Assembly (NCBI GenBank): GCA_964655175.1
Contig: CAZZLY010000024.1
Location: 1 to 39,599 of the forward strand
Source of the DNA: JAIOPA01 sp964655175
GTDB lineage: Bacteria > Eisenbacteria > RBG-16-71-46
Length of the DNA stretch: 39,599 bases
Direction of reading: 5' to 3'
The notes under the pieces were generated by a model. That model saw only the letters and a list, made by a program, of their open reading frames with translations. It was not told the origin of the DNA and made no database searches. The position numbers and the translations under genes were made by a program. Numbering within the stretch: position 1 is the first letter of the stretch; every line of letters begins with the position of its first letter. Of the stretch, positions 1 through 8,470 are shown piece after piece.

Positions 1-93
1 CACAATCAACTCGAGGCCGAACGCGTGTTCGGGGTCGCGTTCATGCACGCGCAGCGCGAGCACGCGCACGCCGCTCGGACGCGATCGGCATGA
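1..93 (+). CDS. C-terminal end of an unidentified gene (partial)
   Basis: Frame 1 of the plus strand is open from the left edge to a TGA at 91-93, giving about 30 residues that end in ARTRSA. Third codon positions are mostly G or C, as in the real genes here. A long perfect hairpin lies 23 nt after this stop and 30 nt before the stop of the facing ppdK gene, which is what a shared terminator between convergent genes looks like. The fragment is too short to name. A competing minus-strand frame starting at a GTG near 69 is also open to the edge, so the strand is uncertain. Confidence 0.35.
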   Translation, partial: HNQLEAERVFGVAFMHAQREHAHAARTRSA

Positions 94-116
94 GCGCACG
101 TGGCCCCGAGACACCG

Positions 117-147
117 GGACCCCGGAGTCGTGACGACTCCGGGGTCC
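117..147. terminator. Bidirectional terminator hairpin after ppdK
   Basis: A perfect 15-bp inverted repeat (117-131 and 133-147) is centred on position 132. There is no long U tract on either side. It lies between the ppdK stop and the probable convergent gene end at 93. Confidence 0.7.
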
Positions 148-177
148 GAGGTGTGAACGTCTGAACGACGGCGCGAC

Positions 178-3123
178 CTAGCGGCGATCGCTCTCCTTCG
201 CCGTGCCACGGACCGCGGCCTGCGCCGCCGCGAGGCGGGCGATCGGCACACGGAACGGGGAGCACGAGACGTAGTCGAGACCGATACGGTGGCAGAACTC
301 GACGCTGGTCGGGTCGCCGCCGTGCTCGCCACAGATGCCCAGCTTGATCTTGGGACGCGCCGCACGGCCGCCCTTGACCGCCATGGACATCAGCTGACCG
401 ACGCCGTCCTGATCGATCGACACGAACGGGTCGCCCGGCAGCACCTTCTTCTCGACGTACTCCGGCAGGAACTTGCCGGCGTCGTCACGCGAGTAGCCGA
501 ACGTCATCTGCGTGAGGTCGTTGGTGCCGAACGAGAAGAACTCGGCGACGCCACCGATGCGCTCCGCCGTGACGGCGGCGCGCGGCACCTCGATCATCGT
601 GCCGACCATGTAGTCGAACTTCACGCCCTTCTTGGCCATCGTCTCCTCGGCCACACGGCGCACGATGCCGGCCTGGTCCTCGAGCTCCTGGACCGTGCCG
701 ACGAGCGGGATCATGACCTCGGGCACGACGGTGCCACCCTTGGCCGTGATCTCCGAGGCCGCCTCGAAGATCGCACGCGCCTGCATCTCGGTGATCTCGG
801 GGTACGTGATGCCGAGGCGGCAGCCACGGTGACCGAGCATCGGGTTGAACTCGTGCAGGTCCTCGACGCGACGCAGCAGCTCGGGCATGCCCTTCTTGAG
901 CTGCGCCACGGTGAGGCGGTAGCGCTTGGCCATGTCCTTCTTGTCCTTGGCACCGGCCTTGGACAGACGCGCGATGTCCACCATGAGCTCCTCGCGCTTG
1001 GGCAGGAACTCGTGCAGCGGCGGATCGAGCGTGCGGATCGTGACCGGGTAGCCGCTCATGGCCTTGAACAGACCGAAGAAGTCCTTGCGCTGGAACGGCA
1101 GGAGCTTCGCGAGCGCGCCGTGGTACGACTTCTCCTGCTTGGCGAGATCGGCCTTGAGCGCCGCGAGCTCGGTCTTGAGCGCCGCCAGGGACTTCTTGTG
1201 CGCCGCGACGGCCTTCTTGTGCGCGGCCGCACCCGCCTTGCCCTCGACCGGCGGCGAGGCGTGCAGCGCCTCGAAGGCCTTGCTGCGGGCCTCGAGCTGC
1301 TCGCGACGCGCCTTCACGAGCGGCGCCGCCATGATCATCTGCACGACGTACGGCAGACGGTCCTCGGCGAAGAACATGTGCTCGGTGCGGCACAGACCGA
1401 TGCCCTCGCCACCGAACTCACGCGCCTTGATGGCGTCGCGCGGGATGTCCGAGTTGGAGCGCACCTTGAGACGGCGGAACTTGTCGGCGATCGCCATGAA
1501 CTCCTGGAACTCGCCGCTGATCTCGGCGTCGATCGTCGGGACCGCACCCAGCATCACGGTGCCGGCCGAACCGTCGATCGTGATCCAGTCGCCCTCCTTC
1601 ACGACGAGGTTGCCGATCGTCATGCGACGCGCCTTGTCGTCCACGTGCACACCGCTCGCGCCCGAGACGCACGGCTTGCCCATGCCGCGCGCGACGACGG
1701 CCGCGTGGCTCGTCATGCCGCCCGTGGCGGTGAGGATGCCCTGCGCCGCGTCCATGCCGTGGATGTCGTCCGGCGTGGTCTCCTTGCGCACGAGGATGAC
1801 CTTCTTCTTGGCGTGACCCATCTCGGCGGCGGTGTCGGCGTCGAACACCGCGATGCCGACGGCGGCACCCGGCGAGGCCGACAGGCCCTTGGCGATCACG
1901 TTGAACTTGGCCTTCGGGTCGAGACGCGGATGCAGCAGCTGGTCGAGCGACGCGGCGTCCACGCGCAGGACGGCCTCCTGCTCGGTGATCAGCTTCTCCT
2001 TGACCATGTCCACGGCGATGCGGACGGCGGCCTGCGCGGTGCGCTTGCCGTTGCGCGTCTGCAGCAGGTAGAGCTGCCCGTCCTGGATCGTGAACTCGAA
2101 GTCCTGGATGTCGCGGTAGTGCTGCTCGAGACGCTTGGTGATCGTGTGCAGCTGCTCGAACACGCGCGGCATCTCCTGCTCCAGCTGCGCGATCGGCAGC
2201 GGGGTGCGGACACCGGCCACGACGTCCTCGCCCTGCGCGTTCGTGAGGTACTCGCCGTAGAAGTGGTTCTCGCCCGTCGAGGGGTTGCGCGTGAAGCCCA
2301 CGCCCGTGCCCGACGTGTTGCCCATGTTGCCGAACACCATCGCCTGCACGTTCACCGCGGTGCCGATGTCGTCGGGGATGCCGTTCTGGCGGCGGTAGTA
2401 GATCGCGCGATCGTTGTTCCACGACCGGAACACGGCGTCACGCGCCATCGCGAGCTGATGCCGCGCGTCCTGCGGGAAGTCGCGGTTCTTGCGCTTGCGC
2501 ACGTGGCGCTTGAAGTCGGCGACCAGCGTCTGCAGGTCCTCGGCCGTCAGGTCGGTGTCGAGGTGCACCTTGCGCTTGTGCTTGAGCGCCTCGATGAGGT
2601 GCTCGAACTCGCTCTTCTCGAGGTCCATGACGACCGACGAGAACATCTGGATGAAGCGGCGGTAGCAGTCCCACGCGAAGCGCGGGTTGCCCGTCTTCTT
2701 CGCCAGACCGACCACCGAGTGGTCGTTGAGACCGAGGTTCAGGATCGTGTCCATCATGCCGGGCACCGAGAACTTGGCGCCCGAACGCACCGACACGAGC
2801 AGCGGGTCGGTCGCATCGCCAAGGGTCTTGCCGAGCGCGGCCTCGAGACGCGCGAGCGCGGCGTCCTGCTGCGCGGCGAACTCGGTGGGCAGCGTGCCCT
2901 CGTTGGCGTGGTAATGACGGCACACCGACGTGGTGATGGTGAAGCCCGGCGGCACCGGCACGCCGGCGTTCGTCATCTCGGCCAGGCCGGCACCCTTGCC
3001 GCCCAGCACGTCCTTCATGTCACCCGAACCCTCGGCCTTGCCGTTGCCGAAGAAGTACACCAGACGCTCACCCTTGCTGGCGGCGCCACGGTTCACGGCG
3101 ACGTCCTTCTCGATGGTACCCAT
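178..3123 (-). CDS. ppdK: Pyruvate, phosphate dikinase with a heptad-repeat insertion
   Basis: This cytosolic enzyme interconverts pyruvate, ATP and phosphate with phosphoenolpyruvate, AMP and pyrophosphate. The order is an N-terminal ATP-grasp domain, then the phosphohistidine domain with the motif GGMTSHAAV (His473), then a C-terminal TIM barrel ending with the catalytic loop ICGEHGG (Cys931). The ATG at 3123 is chosen because GGGAGGAAG lies 6-8 nt upstream; the in-frame ATG at 3144 would put this Shine-Dalgarno sequence inside the coding region. At 981 residues the protein is about 90-100 longer than usual. Most of the excess is an Ala/Lys-rich stretch at about residues 604-669, between the EHMFF segment and the LLPFQRKDFF segment, made partly of exact 21-bp repeats. 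A second, smaller Lys-rich expansion precedes the HEFNPMLGHRG motif. It follows the M16 genes on the same strand after a 69-nt gap. Confidence 0.97.
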   Translation of the reverse strand: MGTIEKDVAVNRGAASKGERLVYFFGNGKAEGSGDMKDVLGGKGAGLAEMTNAGVPVPPGFTITTSVCRHYHANEGTLPTEFAAQQDAALARLEAALGKTLGDATDPLLVSVRSGAKFSVPGMMDTILNLGLNDHSVVGLAKKTGNPRFAWDCYRRFIQMFSSVVMDLEKSEFEHLIEALKHKRKVHLDTDLTAEDLQTLVADFKRHVRKRKNRDFPQDARHQLAMARDAVFRSWNNDRAIYYRRQNGIPDDIGTAVNVQAMVFGNMGNTSGTGVGFTRNPSTGENHFYGEYLTNAQGEDVVAGVRTPLPIAQLEQEMPRVFEQLHTITKRLEQHYRDIQDFEFTIQDGQLYLLQTRNGKRTAQAAVRIAVDMVKEKLITEQEAVLRVDAASLDQLLHPRLDPKAKFNVIAKGLSASPGAAVGIAVFDADTAAEMGHAKKKVILVRKETTPDDIHGMDAAQGILTATGGMTSHAAVVARGMGKPCVSGASGVHVDDKARRMTIGNLVVKEGDWITIDGSAGTVMLGAVPTIDAEISGEFQEFMAIADKFRRLKVRSNSDIPRDAIKAREFGGEGIGLCRTEHMFFAEDRLPYVVQMIMAAPLVKARREQLEARSKAFEALHASPPVEGKAGAAAHKKAVAAHKKSLAALKTELAALKADLAKQEKSYHGALAKLLPFQRKDFFGLFKAMSGYPVTIRTLDPPLHEFLPKREELMVDIARLSKAGAKDKKDMAKRYRLTVAQLKKGMPELLRRVEDLHEFNPMLGHRGCRLGITYPEITEMQARAIFEAASEITAKGGTVVPEVMIPLVGTVQELEDQAGIVRRVAEETMAKKGVKFDYMVGTMIEVPRAAVTAERIGGVAEFFSFGTNDLTQMTFGYSRDDAGKFLPEYVEKKVLPGDPFVSIDQDGVGQLMSMAVKGGRAARPKIKLGICGEHGGDPTSVEFCHRIGLDYVSCSPFRVPIARLAAAQAAVRGTAKESDRR
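1115..1310 (-). repeat. Heptad-encoding 21-bp repeats inside ppdK
   Basis: Within the insertion the 12-mer cttgagcgccgc occurs at 1153 and 1174, and cttcttgtgcgc occurs at 1192 and 1213; each pair is exactly 21 bp apart. The encoded units AALKTEL/AALKADL and AAHKKAV/AAHKKSL are seven residues long, the period of a coiled coil. The region therefore looks like a helical hairpin or coiled-coil inserted by short tandem duplication. Confidence 0.75.
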
Positions 3124-3162
3124 TCCGACTTCCTCCCTGTGCAACCGGACCCCGACGCGCGC

Positions 3163-3177
3163 CGGACACCCTGTCCG
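3163..3177. other. Small inverted repeat between M16 gene and ppdK
   Basis: The sequence cggaca-ccc-tgtccg is a 6-bp inverted repeat in the 69-nt gap upstream of ppdK. It could be a processing hairpin or an operator. I found no convincing promoter for ppdK in this gap, so readthrough from the upstream M16 genes is possible. Confidence 0.3.
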
Positions 3178-3192
3178 TCGCGATCGCCCGGA

Positions 3193-5247
3193 TCATTCCA
3201 CGGCACGGATCTGACCCCGCACGACCAACGGTCGGCGGAACAGCACCGTGTCGACGTCACCATTCACCGTGAGGCGACGCAGCGTGGTGCGCTGCACCTC
3301 CTGCCCGTCGATCTCACGGATGGACTGCCGGGGCCACCAGACCCCTTCCAACTGCGCGTAGTCCGACCAGCGGCGACGATCGCGCCAGTCGCCCTGCGGA
3401 TTCGGCGCGGCCTCGACGGCCACGATGCGATGCGTCGCCTCGTCGAGCGACAGGCGCTGGCGCGCGCCGCTGCGCGTCGTGTACTCCACGCGCTCGACCG
3501 CGGTGCGGTCCACGACGGCCTTACCCGTCGCGACCGGAGCGGCCTCGGGCGCGGCGGCCGCACGCAGCACGTGCACGAGGTCGCCCTCGAGCTGTGCGCG
3601 CAGGTTGCCGAGCATGGTGCTGTCCGCATCGACCATGGAGGCGGAATCCCCCGCGGTGGACAACAGCCAGCCGCGCTGACGATCGAGCACCTGACGCGTC
3701 TCGAAATCGAAGATGCGCGTGGTCGAGACGAAGCGATCGGGGTCGACGCGCAACTCGCGCAGCTCGCTCGAGAGCGCGCGACCGGCCGCCGAGAGCTGCA
3801 CGTCGTACTCGGCCTGCGACACGTACACGGTCTTGAGGTGCGCGATCCCGCCGTGCGCCTGCACCGCCATGCCGACGAGCTGGCGACCGCGCTGGCGCAT
3901 CTCGTCGGTGATCGGCTTCGCGGCCTCGGCGGCCTGCGCCACGCTCACGCCCTCGGCGGAAAGCGTGTCCACACGACCGAGCCCCGCGAGTCGTCCCTTC
4001 ATGCGCGCGGCGGGCCCGCTCAGCAGCGTCACCGCGCCATCGCGGACGGCCGCGACGACCGGCGTCGGCGCCGCCGATGCCAGCGCATCGGTCTGACGCG
4101 ACAGGTGATCGTCCCCCAGACCGACGATCGCACCCGCCAGCCACGACGAGGACCACTGCCCCAACGTCTCGAGGCTCATCGCCCAGGCACCGATCGCACG
4201 CGTGCGCGCCGCGCTCCAGACGTCGGCGTCACGCCCGACCGCCTCGAGCGCGCGCCGCAGTCGCAGCGCGACGACGGCGGTGGACTCCGGTCGCGCGCTC
4301 GCGCTCACGACGAGCATGCTGGCGTCCCGACCGGCCAAGAGCGTCGCGTGCGCTTCGGCCGGCAGCAGGTCGTGCTCGAGCGCTTCGCGCGCGATCGACC
4401 ACGACGCGAACTCCGTGGCCGCACGCCCCGGGGCGCGCAGACCCAGACGCACTTCGACGACCGGACTCGTGGCCAGATCCTCGAGCCAGGACCCGCGACG
4501 CGGCGCGGCCAGGGCGACGTCGGCGATCGGCTGGGCCTTGCCGCTCCAGCGCGAGAACCATTCGTCGGCCTGCGCGAACGCGGCCTCGGGTTCGACCTCG
4601 CCCGCGATCACGAGCACCGCGCGATCGGGCCGCCAGTGGTCGCGATGGAACGTGCGCGCGTGATCGCGCGTGGTGCCCACGAGCACCTCGAGCGTGCCGC
4701 GCAGCGGATGCGCGTACGGATGCGCCCCGAACACCAGGGTGGCGACCCGCTCGTCGGCGATCGTCGCGGGCGTGCGCGCGGCCTGCCCCAGCTGCGAGGC
4801 GACCTGACGGCGCGTGACCTGGAACGCGTCCTCGTCGAAGAGCGGGTTCACGACCGCGTCGCTCATGAGCTCGAGCACCGCGCCAATCTGCTCGCGACGC
4901 GCCCCCAACACGACCTGCGCGGCATCGCGCGTGACGTTGACCGCGAACGTGGCGCCGAGCGTGTCGAGTTCGGTCGCGAAGTCCTCGGCCGAACGCGAGC
5001 TGGTGCCCTGACGCAGCGACTGCGCGGTGATCCACGCGAGCCCGGACTGACCCTCGCCCTCGGCGGACAATCCCGCGGGCACCTGCAGCTGCACCTGCAC
5101 CAGGGGCAGCCCCGTCCTGGGCAGGACGACGACGCGCAGGCCGTTCGCGAGCGTGCGCGACACCGGCGCGGGTCGCGACGGCAGCGCGGCGTGCGCGGTG
5201 ACGACGAGCCCCAGGCTCAGGACGAGCGCGCGCAGGAACGTGTTCAT
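3193..5247 (-). CDS. Secreted M16-fold protein without zinc motif, fused to a LolA-like domain
   Basis: The protein has 684 residues. Residues 1-20 form a signal peptide ending AHA. Residues about 35-420 are an M16 (insulinase/processing peptidase) fold, recognisable by the NGLRVVVLPR start strand and FGAHPYAHPLRG. The place where active enzymes have HxxEH reads GLAWITAQS (about residues 65-73), so all three metal and catalytic residues are missing. From about residue 445 to the end follows a beta-rich region with repeated short strands and phrases such as EGVWWPRQSI, resembling the LolA/outer-membrane lipoprotein-sorting fold. The start is the ATG at 5247, which overlaps the upstream M16 stop as ATGA and has GGAGG 6 nt upstream. 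It is probably a periplasmic partner of its neighbour and not a protease. The fold of the C-terminal part is my inference. Confidence 0.85.
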   Translation of the reverse strand: MNTFLRALVLSLGLVVTAHAALPSRPAPVSRTLANGLRVVVLPRTGLPLVQVQLQVPAGLSAEGEGQSGLAWITAQSLRQGTSSRSAEDFATELDTLGATFAVNVTRDAAQVVLGARREQIGAVLELMSDAVVNPLFDEDAFQVTRRQVASQLGQAARTPATIADERVATLVFGAHPYAHPLRGTLEVLVGTTRDHARTFHRDHWRPDRAVLVIAGEVEPEAAFAQADEWFSRWSGKAQPIADVALAAPRRGSWLEDLATSPVVEVRLGLRAPGRAATEFASWSIAREALEHDLLPAEAHATLLAGRDASMLVVSASARPESTAVVALRLRRALEAVGRDADVWSAARTRAIGAWAMSLETLGQWSSSWLAGAIVGLGDDHLSRQTDALASAAPTPVVAAVRDGAVTLLSGPAARMKGRLAGLGRVDTLSAEGVSVAQAAEAAKPITDEMRQRGRQLVGMAVQAHGGIAHLKTVYVSQAEYDVQLSAAGRALSSELRELRVDPDRFVSTTRIFDFETRQVLDRQRGWLLSTAGDSASMVDADSTMLGNLRAQLEGDLVHVLRAAAAPEAAPVATGKAVVDRTAVERVEYTTRSGARQRLSLDEATHRIVAVEAAPNPQGDWRDRRRWSDYAQLEGVWWPRQSIREIDGQEVQRTTLRRLTVNGDVDTVLFRRPLVVRGQIRAVE

Positions 5248-6563
5248 CGCGCACCTCCGTCGCTCGGCAGCACCCAGAGCACGGCGCGGTTCGCCTCGGT
5301 GAGCACGCGCGCGGCGACACGCTGCAGATCGGCGGGCGTCACACGCGCGATCGCCTCGAGTCGTCGCGCGGCCGCACCCTCGCCCACGAGCAGTTCGGCC
5401 TCGCCCAGCGCCTGACCGCGCTGACGCGCGGTCTGCAGCGCGAACGCGATCGAGGTCTCGAGGCCGCGACGCGCATGATCGACGCTCGCGGTCTCGGGGG
5501 CCTGACGGGTCACCCCGGAGACGGCATCGAACAACGTCGTCTCGACACCGGTCGAATCGGTCTCGGGCGCGACCACCGCGAGCGTCCACAGCAGCGAACC
5601 CTCCTGCTGCAGCACGACACCGGCCTGCGCCTCGAGCGCGACGTTCCAGTCCTTCACGAGCGCGCGCGGCAGTCGTGCCGACGGCCCGTCACCGAGCCAC
5701 GCCGCGAGCACCTCGAGTGCGGCCGCATCCGCATCGCTCATGGACGGCGCCCGCCAGCCCACCAGACACAGCCGCACCGGCAGCGCCATGCGATCCACGG
5801 CGCGCTTGGGGGCACGCGCGGCCGGCAGGGTCACGGGGGCGAGCGCGGCCGACCTGGGGCGCGACTCGAAGCGCCGCCGCACGAGGGCGAGCGCGCTGTC
5901 GGCGTCGAACGCCCCGGTGATCGTGAGCACCGCGTTCGAGAACCCGAGCCGCGACCGACGCCACGCGTCCACGTCGCCCGCGGTGATCGTCTCGGACCCC
6001 GGCGACGGCGCGGCACCCGTGCGTGCGTACGGATGCCCGGGCCACGCCGCGGACCACAACTGCGCGATGGCGCTCGGCACCGGCGGACGATCGAGTCGCG
6101 CACGATCGGCGCGCAGCGCGGCGCGTTCGCCGGCGAGGTCCTGCGGCTTCGTGGCGCCCTCGGGCGCGCGATCGGCGAGGAAGCCCAGCGCGCGATCGAG
6201 CGCGGTCGCGGGCACCGTGGCCGAGAAGCTGGTGTAGTCGGGCGTGGACACGAGCGCGCCGGTGCCGCCCACGCGCGTGAGCGGCGCGAGCGCATCGTCA
6301 CTGCCGTCGCGGAACGCGAGGCGCGCCGCGAGCACGGCGAGCCCCTGCTGCGCGGGCTTCTCGTGGCGCGAGCCGGCCGGGAACCACAGCGCCGCGTCCA
6401 CCGCGGTCGCCTGCGCATCGGGCGCGAGCACGACGCGCAGACCGTTCTTGAGCGTGACGCGCGTGGCCTCGAAGGGACCGGCGTGCGCGGGTCCGAGCAC
6501 GAGCAACGACAACACGGCGCCATGGAGCGCGAGACGACGGGCACGACGGAGCATGGGGATCAT
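5244..6563 (-). CDS. Secreted M16-fold protein without zinc motif (first of pair)
   Basis: This 439-residue protein has a signal peptide of about 25 residues ending GPAHA, followed by the M16 opening strand KNGLRVVLAPDAQ. The canonical HxxEH position reads QQGLAVLAAR (about residue 73), so it cannot bind zinc in the usual way. WPGHPYARTG and the central and C-terminal M16 features are kept. In known M16 heterodimers one subunit normally retains HxxEH; here the partner downstream lacks it too. The start is uncertain: ATG 6563 gives a clean signal peptide but has no good Shine-Dalgarno sequence, ATG 6554 is possible, and a TTG at 6596 would overlap the subtilase stop as TTGA. It overlaps the next gene by 4 bp, so translation is probably coupled. 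Confidence 0.85.
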   Translation of the reverse strand: MIPMLRRARRLALHGAVLSLLVLGPAHAGPFEATRVTLKNGLRVVLAPDAQATAVDAALWFPAGSRHEKPAQQGLAVLAARLAFRDGSDDALAPLTRVGGTGALVSTPDYTSFSATVPATALDRALGFLADRAPEGATKPQDLAGERAALRADRARLDRPPVPSAIAQLWSAAWPGHPYARTGAAPSPGSETITAGDVDAWRRSRLGFSNAVLTITGAFDADSALALVRRRFESRPRSAALAPVTLPAARAPKRAVDRMALPVRLCLVGWRAPSMSDADAAALEVLAAWLGDGPSARLPRALVKDWNVALEAQAGVVLQQEGSLLWTLAVVAPETDSTGVETTLFDAVSGVTRQAPETASVDHARRGLETSIAFALQTARQRGQALGEAELLVGEGAAARRLEAIARVTPADLQRVAARVLTEANRAVLWVLPSDGGAR

Positions 6564-6592
6564 CCGAGGCGAACGCACACGCGAGGTTCCGT

Positions 6593-8434
6593 TCAACGCA
6601 GCACCACGACGCGGGCCGAGCGCTGCTCACCCGCGGCATCGAGCACCAGGAAGTACAGGCCCGGCACGACCGCGCGACCGGAGGCGTCGTCGCCGGACCA
6701 CGTGCGATCGATCACGCCACCGGCACCGAGGGCGCCCGTCCCCAGATCGCGCACCTGCCGACCCGCCGCATCGAGCACGCGCAGGCGATAGCTCGAGGCG
6801 GGACGACCGGCATCGAGCGCGAAGCGCACGCGCGCGGCCTGGCCGGGACGCATGGGATTGGGACCGCTGAACGCGAGCGCCAGCGGCCCGGGGCCGTCGG
6901 GCACTCCGAGCGTGTCGGGGCGATAGCGCAGCGCCGCGAGCCCGTCGGGGATGCCCCAGCCCGTGAGCGTGTCGGGCGTGGCGGCGTTCGACGCCGTGCG
7001 CTTGAGCGCCTGGATGATGAGCACCGGGGGCCACGTGGGGCGCGCTTGGATGAGGCACGCGGCGACGCCCGCCGTGAGCGGGCACGAGAACGACGTGCCG
7101 CTGGCGCGCGTGTAGTTGTTGGGATTGCCCGAGGTCGAGGCGAGCAGCACGGCCACGCCCTGCGCGGACAGATCGGGCTTGATGCGACCGTCGTACGTGG
7201 GCCCCTTGGACGAGAAGCTCGCGCGCACGCCGAGCGAATCCAGCGCTCCGATCGCGATCACGCTGTCGCCGTTGGCATCGGCGGGCGCGCTGACCTTGCG
7301 CCCCACGGCGGCGTTGTTGCCGTCGTTGCCGGCCGAGACCACCACCAGGATGCCCTTGGCGGCGGCGATGCTCGCGGCGCGGGTGATGATCGAGGTGTGC
7401 CCGTCGAGCATGGGGTACGTGAGGTCGGTGCCGGCGCTGTCGGGGAACAGGTTGTAGCCGAGCGACGTGCTGATGACGTCGGCGCCCAGCGAATCCGCCC
7501 ATTCGGCACCCTGCGCCCAATACACCATCTCGATGGGCTTCTCGGAGCCGTCGTCCTCGGTGCGCCCCAGGATCACGTTGCAACCGGGCGCCGTGGACAT
7601 GTACACGCCGTCCTTGCGGCCGGCGAGCGCGCTCAGGGTCATCGTGCCGTGCACGAAGTACGACGCGAACGCCGACGCGGTGTCCTGCACGCTCGAGACC
7701 CCGCGCACGAAGTCGCGCGTGCGGCCGCTGGCGACCGGGATGCTCTTGAGCGCCTCGTGCTTGCGATACCAGTTGAAGCCGTCGTCGAGCAGGCACACGT
7801 TGACGCCGACGCCGGTGTAGCCGGAGTCGTGCACCGCGACCATGTTGAGCCGCTGGATCTGTCCCAGCGTGCGGCCGTAGTTGACCTGCACCGCGGTGGG
7901 CGCGGCGCCGCGCCGCGGCGAGGCCACCGACAGGCCCTCGGTCGTCTCGTCGAGTGCCGCTTCGGGCGCGCGGCGCAGCGCGAGCTCGACCGGTGCGACG
8001 CGACGCACGAACGACAGCGTGCCGAGTTGCGCGAGCCGATCGCCCGACGTGCGCACGGCGACGCGATTGAACCAACGCGACGCCCCGTAGTAGGCGTAAC
8101 CCTTGGCCTCGAGCGACTGCAGATAGGCGGGTTCGATCGGCAGGTCGAGCTCGTCCACGATCGGCGTGACGTGCGCCTTCTCGCGACGGCGACGCGCCTC
8201 GGGCGTGAGCGCGGCTTCGGCGGCGGCGAGTCGCGCCACGAGATCGCGCGGGCTCGTCGCCCCCTTGTCCGTGAACTCCACCCACACGGCCACGGGCTCG
8301 GCCCCGGGCGCGAGCGCGTAGGCGAGTCGGGGGTCGAGTCGGCCGTGGCCGAGATCGGCGGCCCGTGCGGACGGGGCGAGCACGGCGAGGGCGAGGACGA
8401 GGGCCAGCGAAGGCAGGGCGTGGTGGAGGCGCAT
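6593..8434 (-). CDS. Secreted subtilisin-like serine protease (S8) with C-terminal sorting-like domain
   Basis: The protein has 613 residues. A signal peptide (1-25, ending SARA) is followed by a propeptide-like region to about residue 165 and the S8 catalytic domain. The triad is visible: an Asp in CLLDDGFNW (217 or 218), His262 in FVHGTM and Ser448 in GTSFSCPLTAG, with the oxyanion Asn in VSAGNDGNN. Residues about 520-613 form a FlgD/type-IX-like beta domain ending GLYFLVLDA and VVVLR, similar to the ends of two other proteins in this window. The ATG at 8434 has AAGG just upstream. A strong minus 10 box lies only 7 nt before this ATG, so the mRNA may be nearly leaderless. The two M16 proteins follow on the same strand and may act on the same cell-surface pathway. 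Confidence 0.95.
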   Translation of the reverse strand: MRLHHALPSLALVLALAVLAPSARAADLGHGRLDPRLAYALAPGAEPVAVWVEFTDKGATSPRDLVARLAAAEAALTPEARRRREKAHVTPIVDELDLPIEPAYLQSLEAKGYAYYGASRWFNRVAVRTSGDRLAQLGTLSFVRRVAPVELALRRAPEAALDETTEGLSVASPRRGAAPTAVQVNYGRTLGQIQRLNMVAVHDSGYTGVGVNVCLLDDGFNWYRKHEALKSIPVASGRTRDFVRGVSSVQDTASAFASYFVHGTMTLSALAGRKDGVYMSTAPGCNVILGRTEDDGSEKPIEMVYWAQGAEWADSLGADVISTSLGYNLFPDSAGTDLTYPMLDGHTSIITRAASIAAAKGILVVVSAGNDGNNAAVGRKVSAPADANGDSVIAIGALDSLGVRASFSSKGPTYDGRIKPDLSAQGVAVLLASTSGNPNNYTRASGTSFSCPLTAGVAACLIQARPTWPPVLIIQALKRTASNAATPDTLTGWGIPDGLAALRYRPDTLGVPDGPGPLALAFSGPNPMRPGQAARVRFALDAGRPASSYRLRVLDAAGRQVRDLGTGALGAGGVIDRTWSGDDASGRAVVPGLYFLVLDAAGEQRSARVVVLR

Positions 8435-8441
8435 ATCCTTG

Positions 8442-8470
8442 ATGATACAACGGTTCCGGGCGGTTTTCAG
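8442..8470 (-). promoter_or_regulatory. Predicted promoter of the subtilase gene
   Basis: On the minus strand, CTGAAA (8465-8470), a 17-nt spacer and TATCAT (8442-8447) match a sigma-70-type promoter at 4 of 6 and 5 of 6 positions. Transcription would begin at or within a few bases of the ATG at 8434. The minus 35 box overlaps the end of the asparaginase gene. Confidence 0.5.

Noticed and set aside
289..5415. A 1708-codon open frame on the plus strand opposite ppdK and the M16 gene
   Set aside because: It crosses two real genes and their gap, and its composition is that of an antisense shadow.
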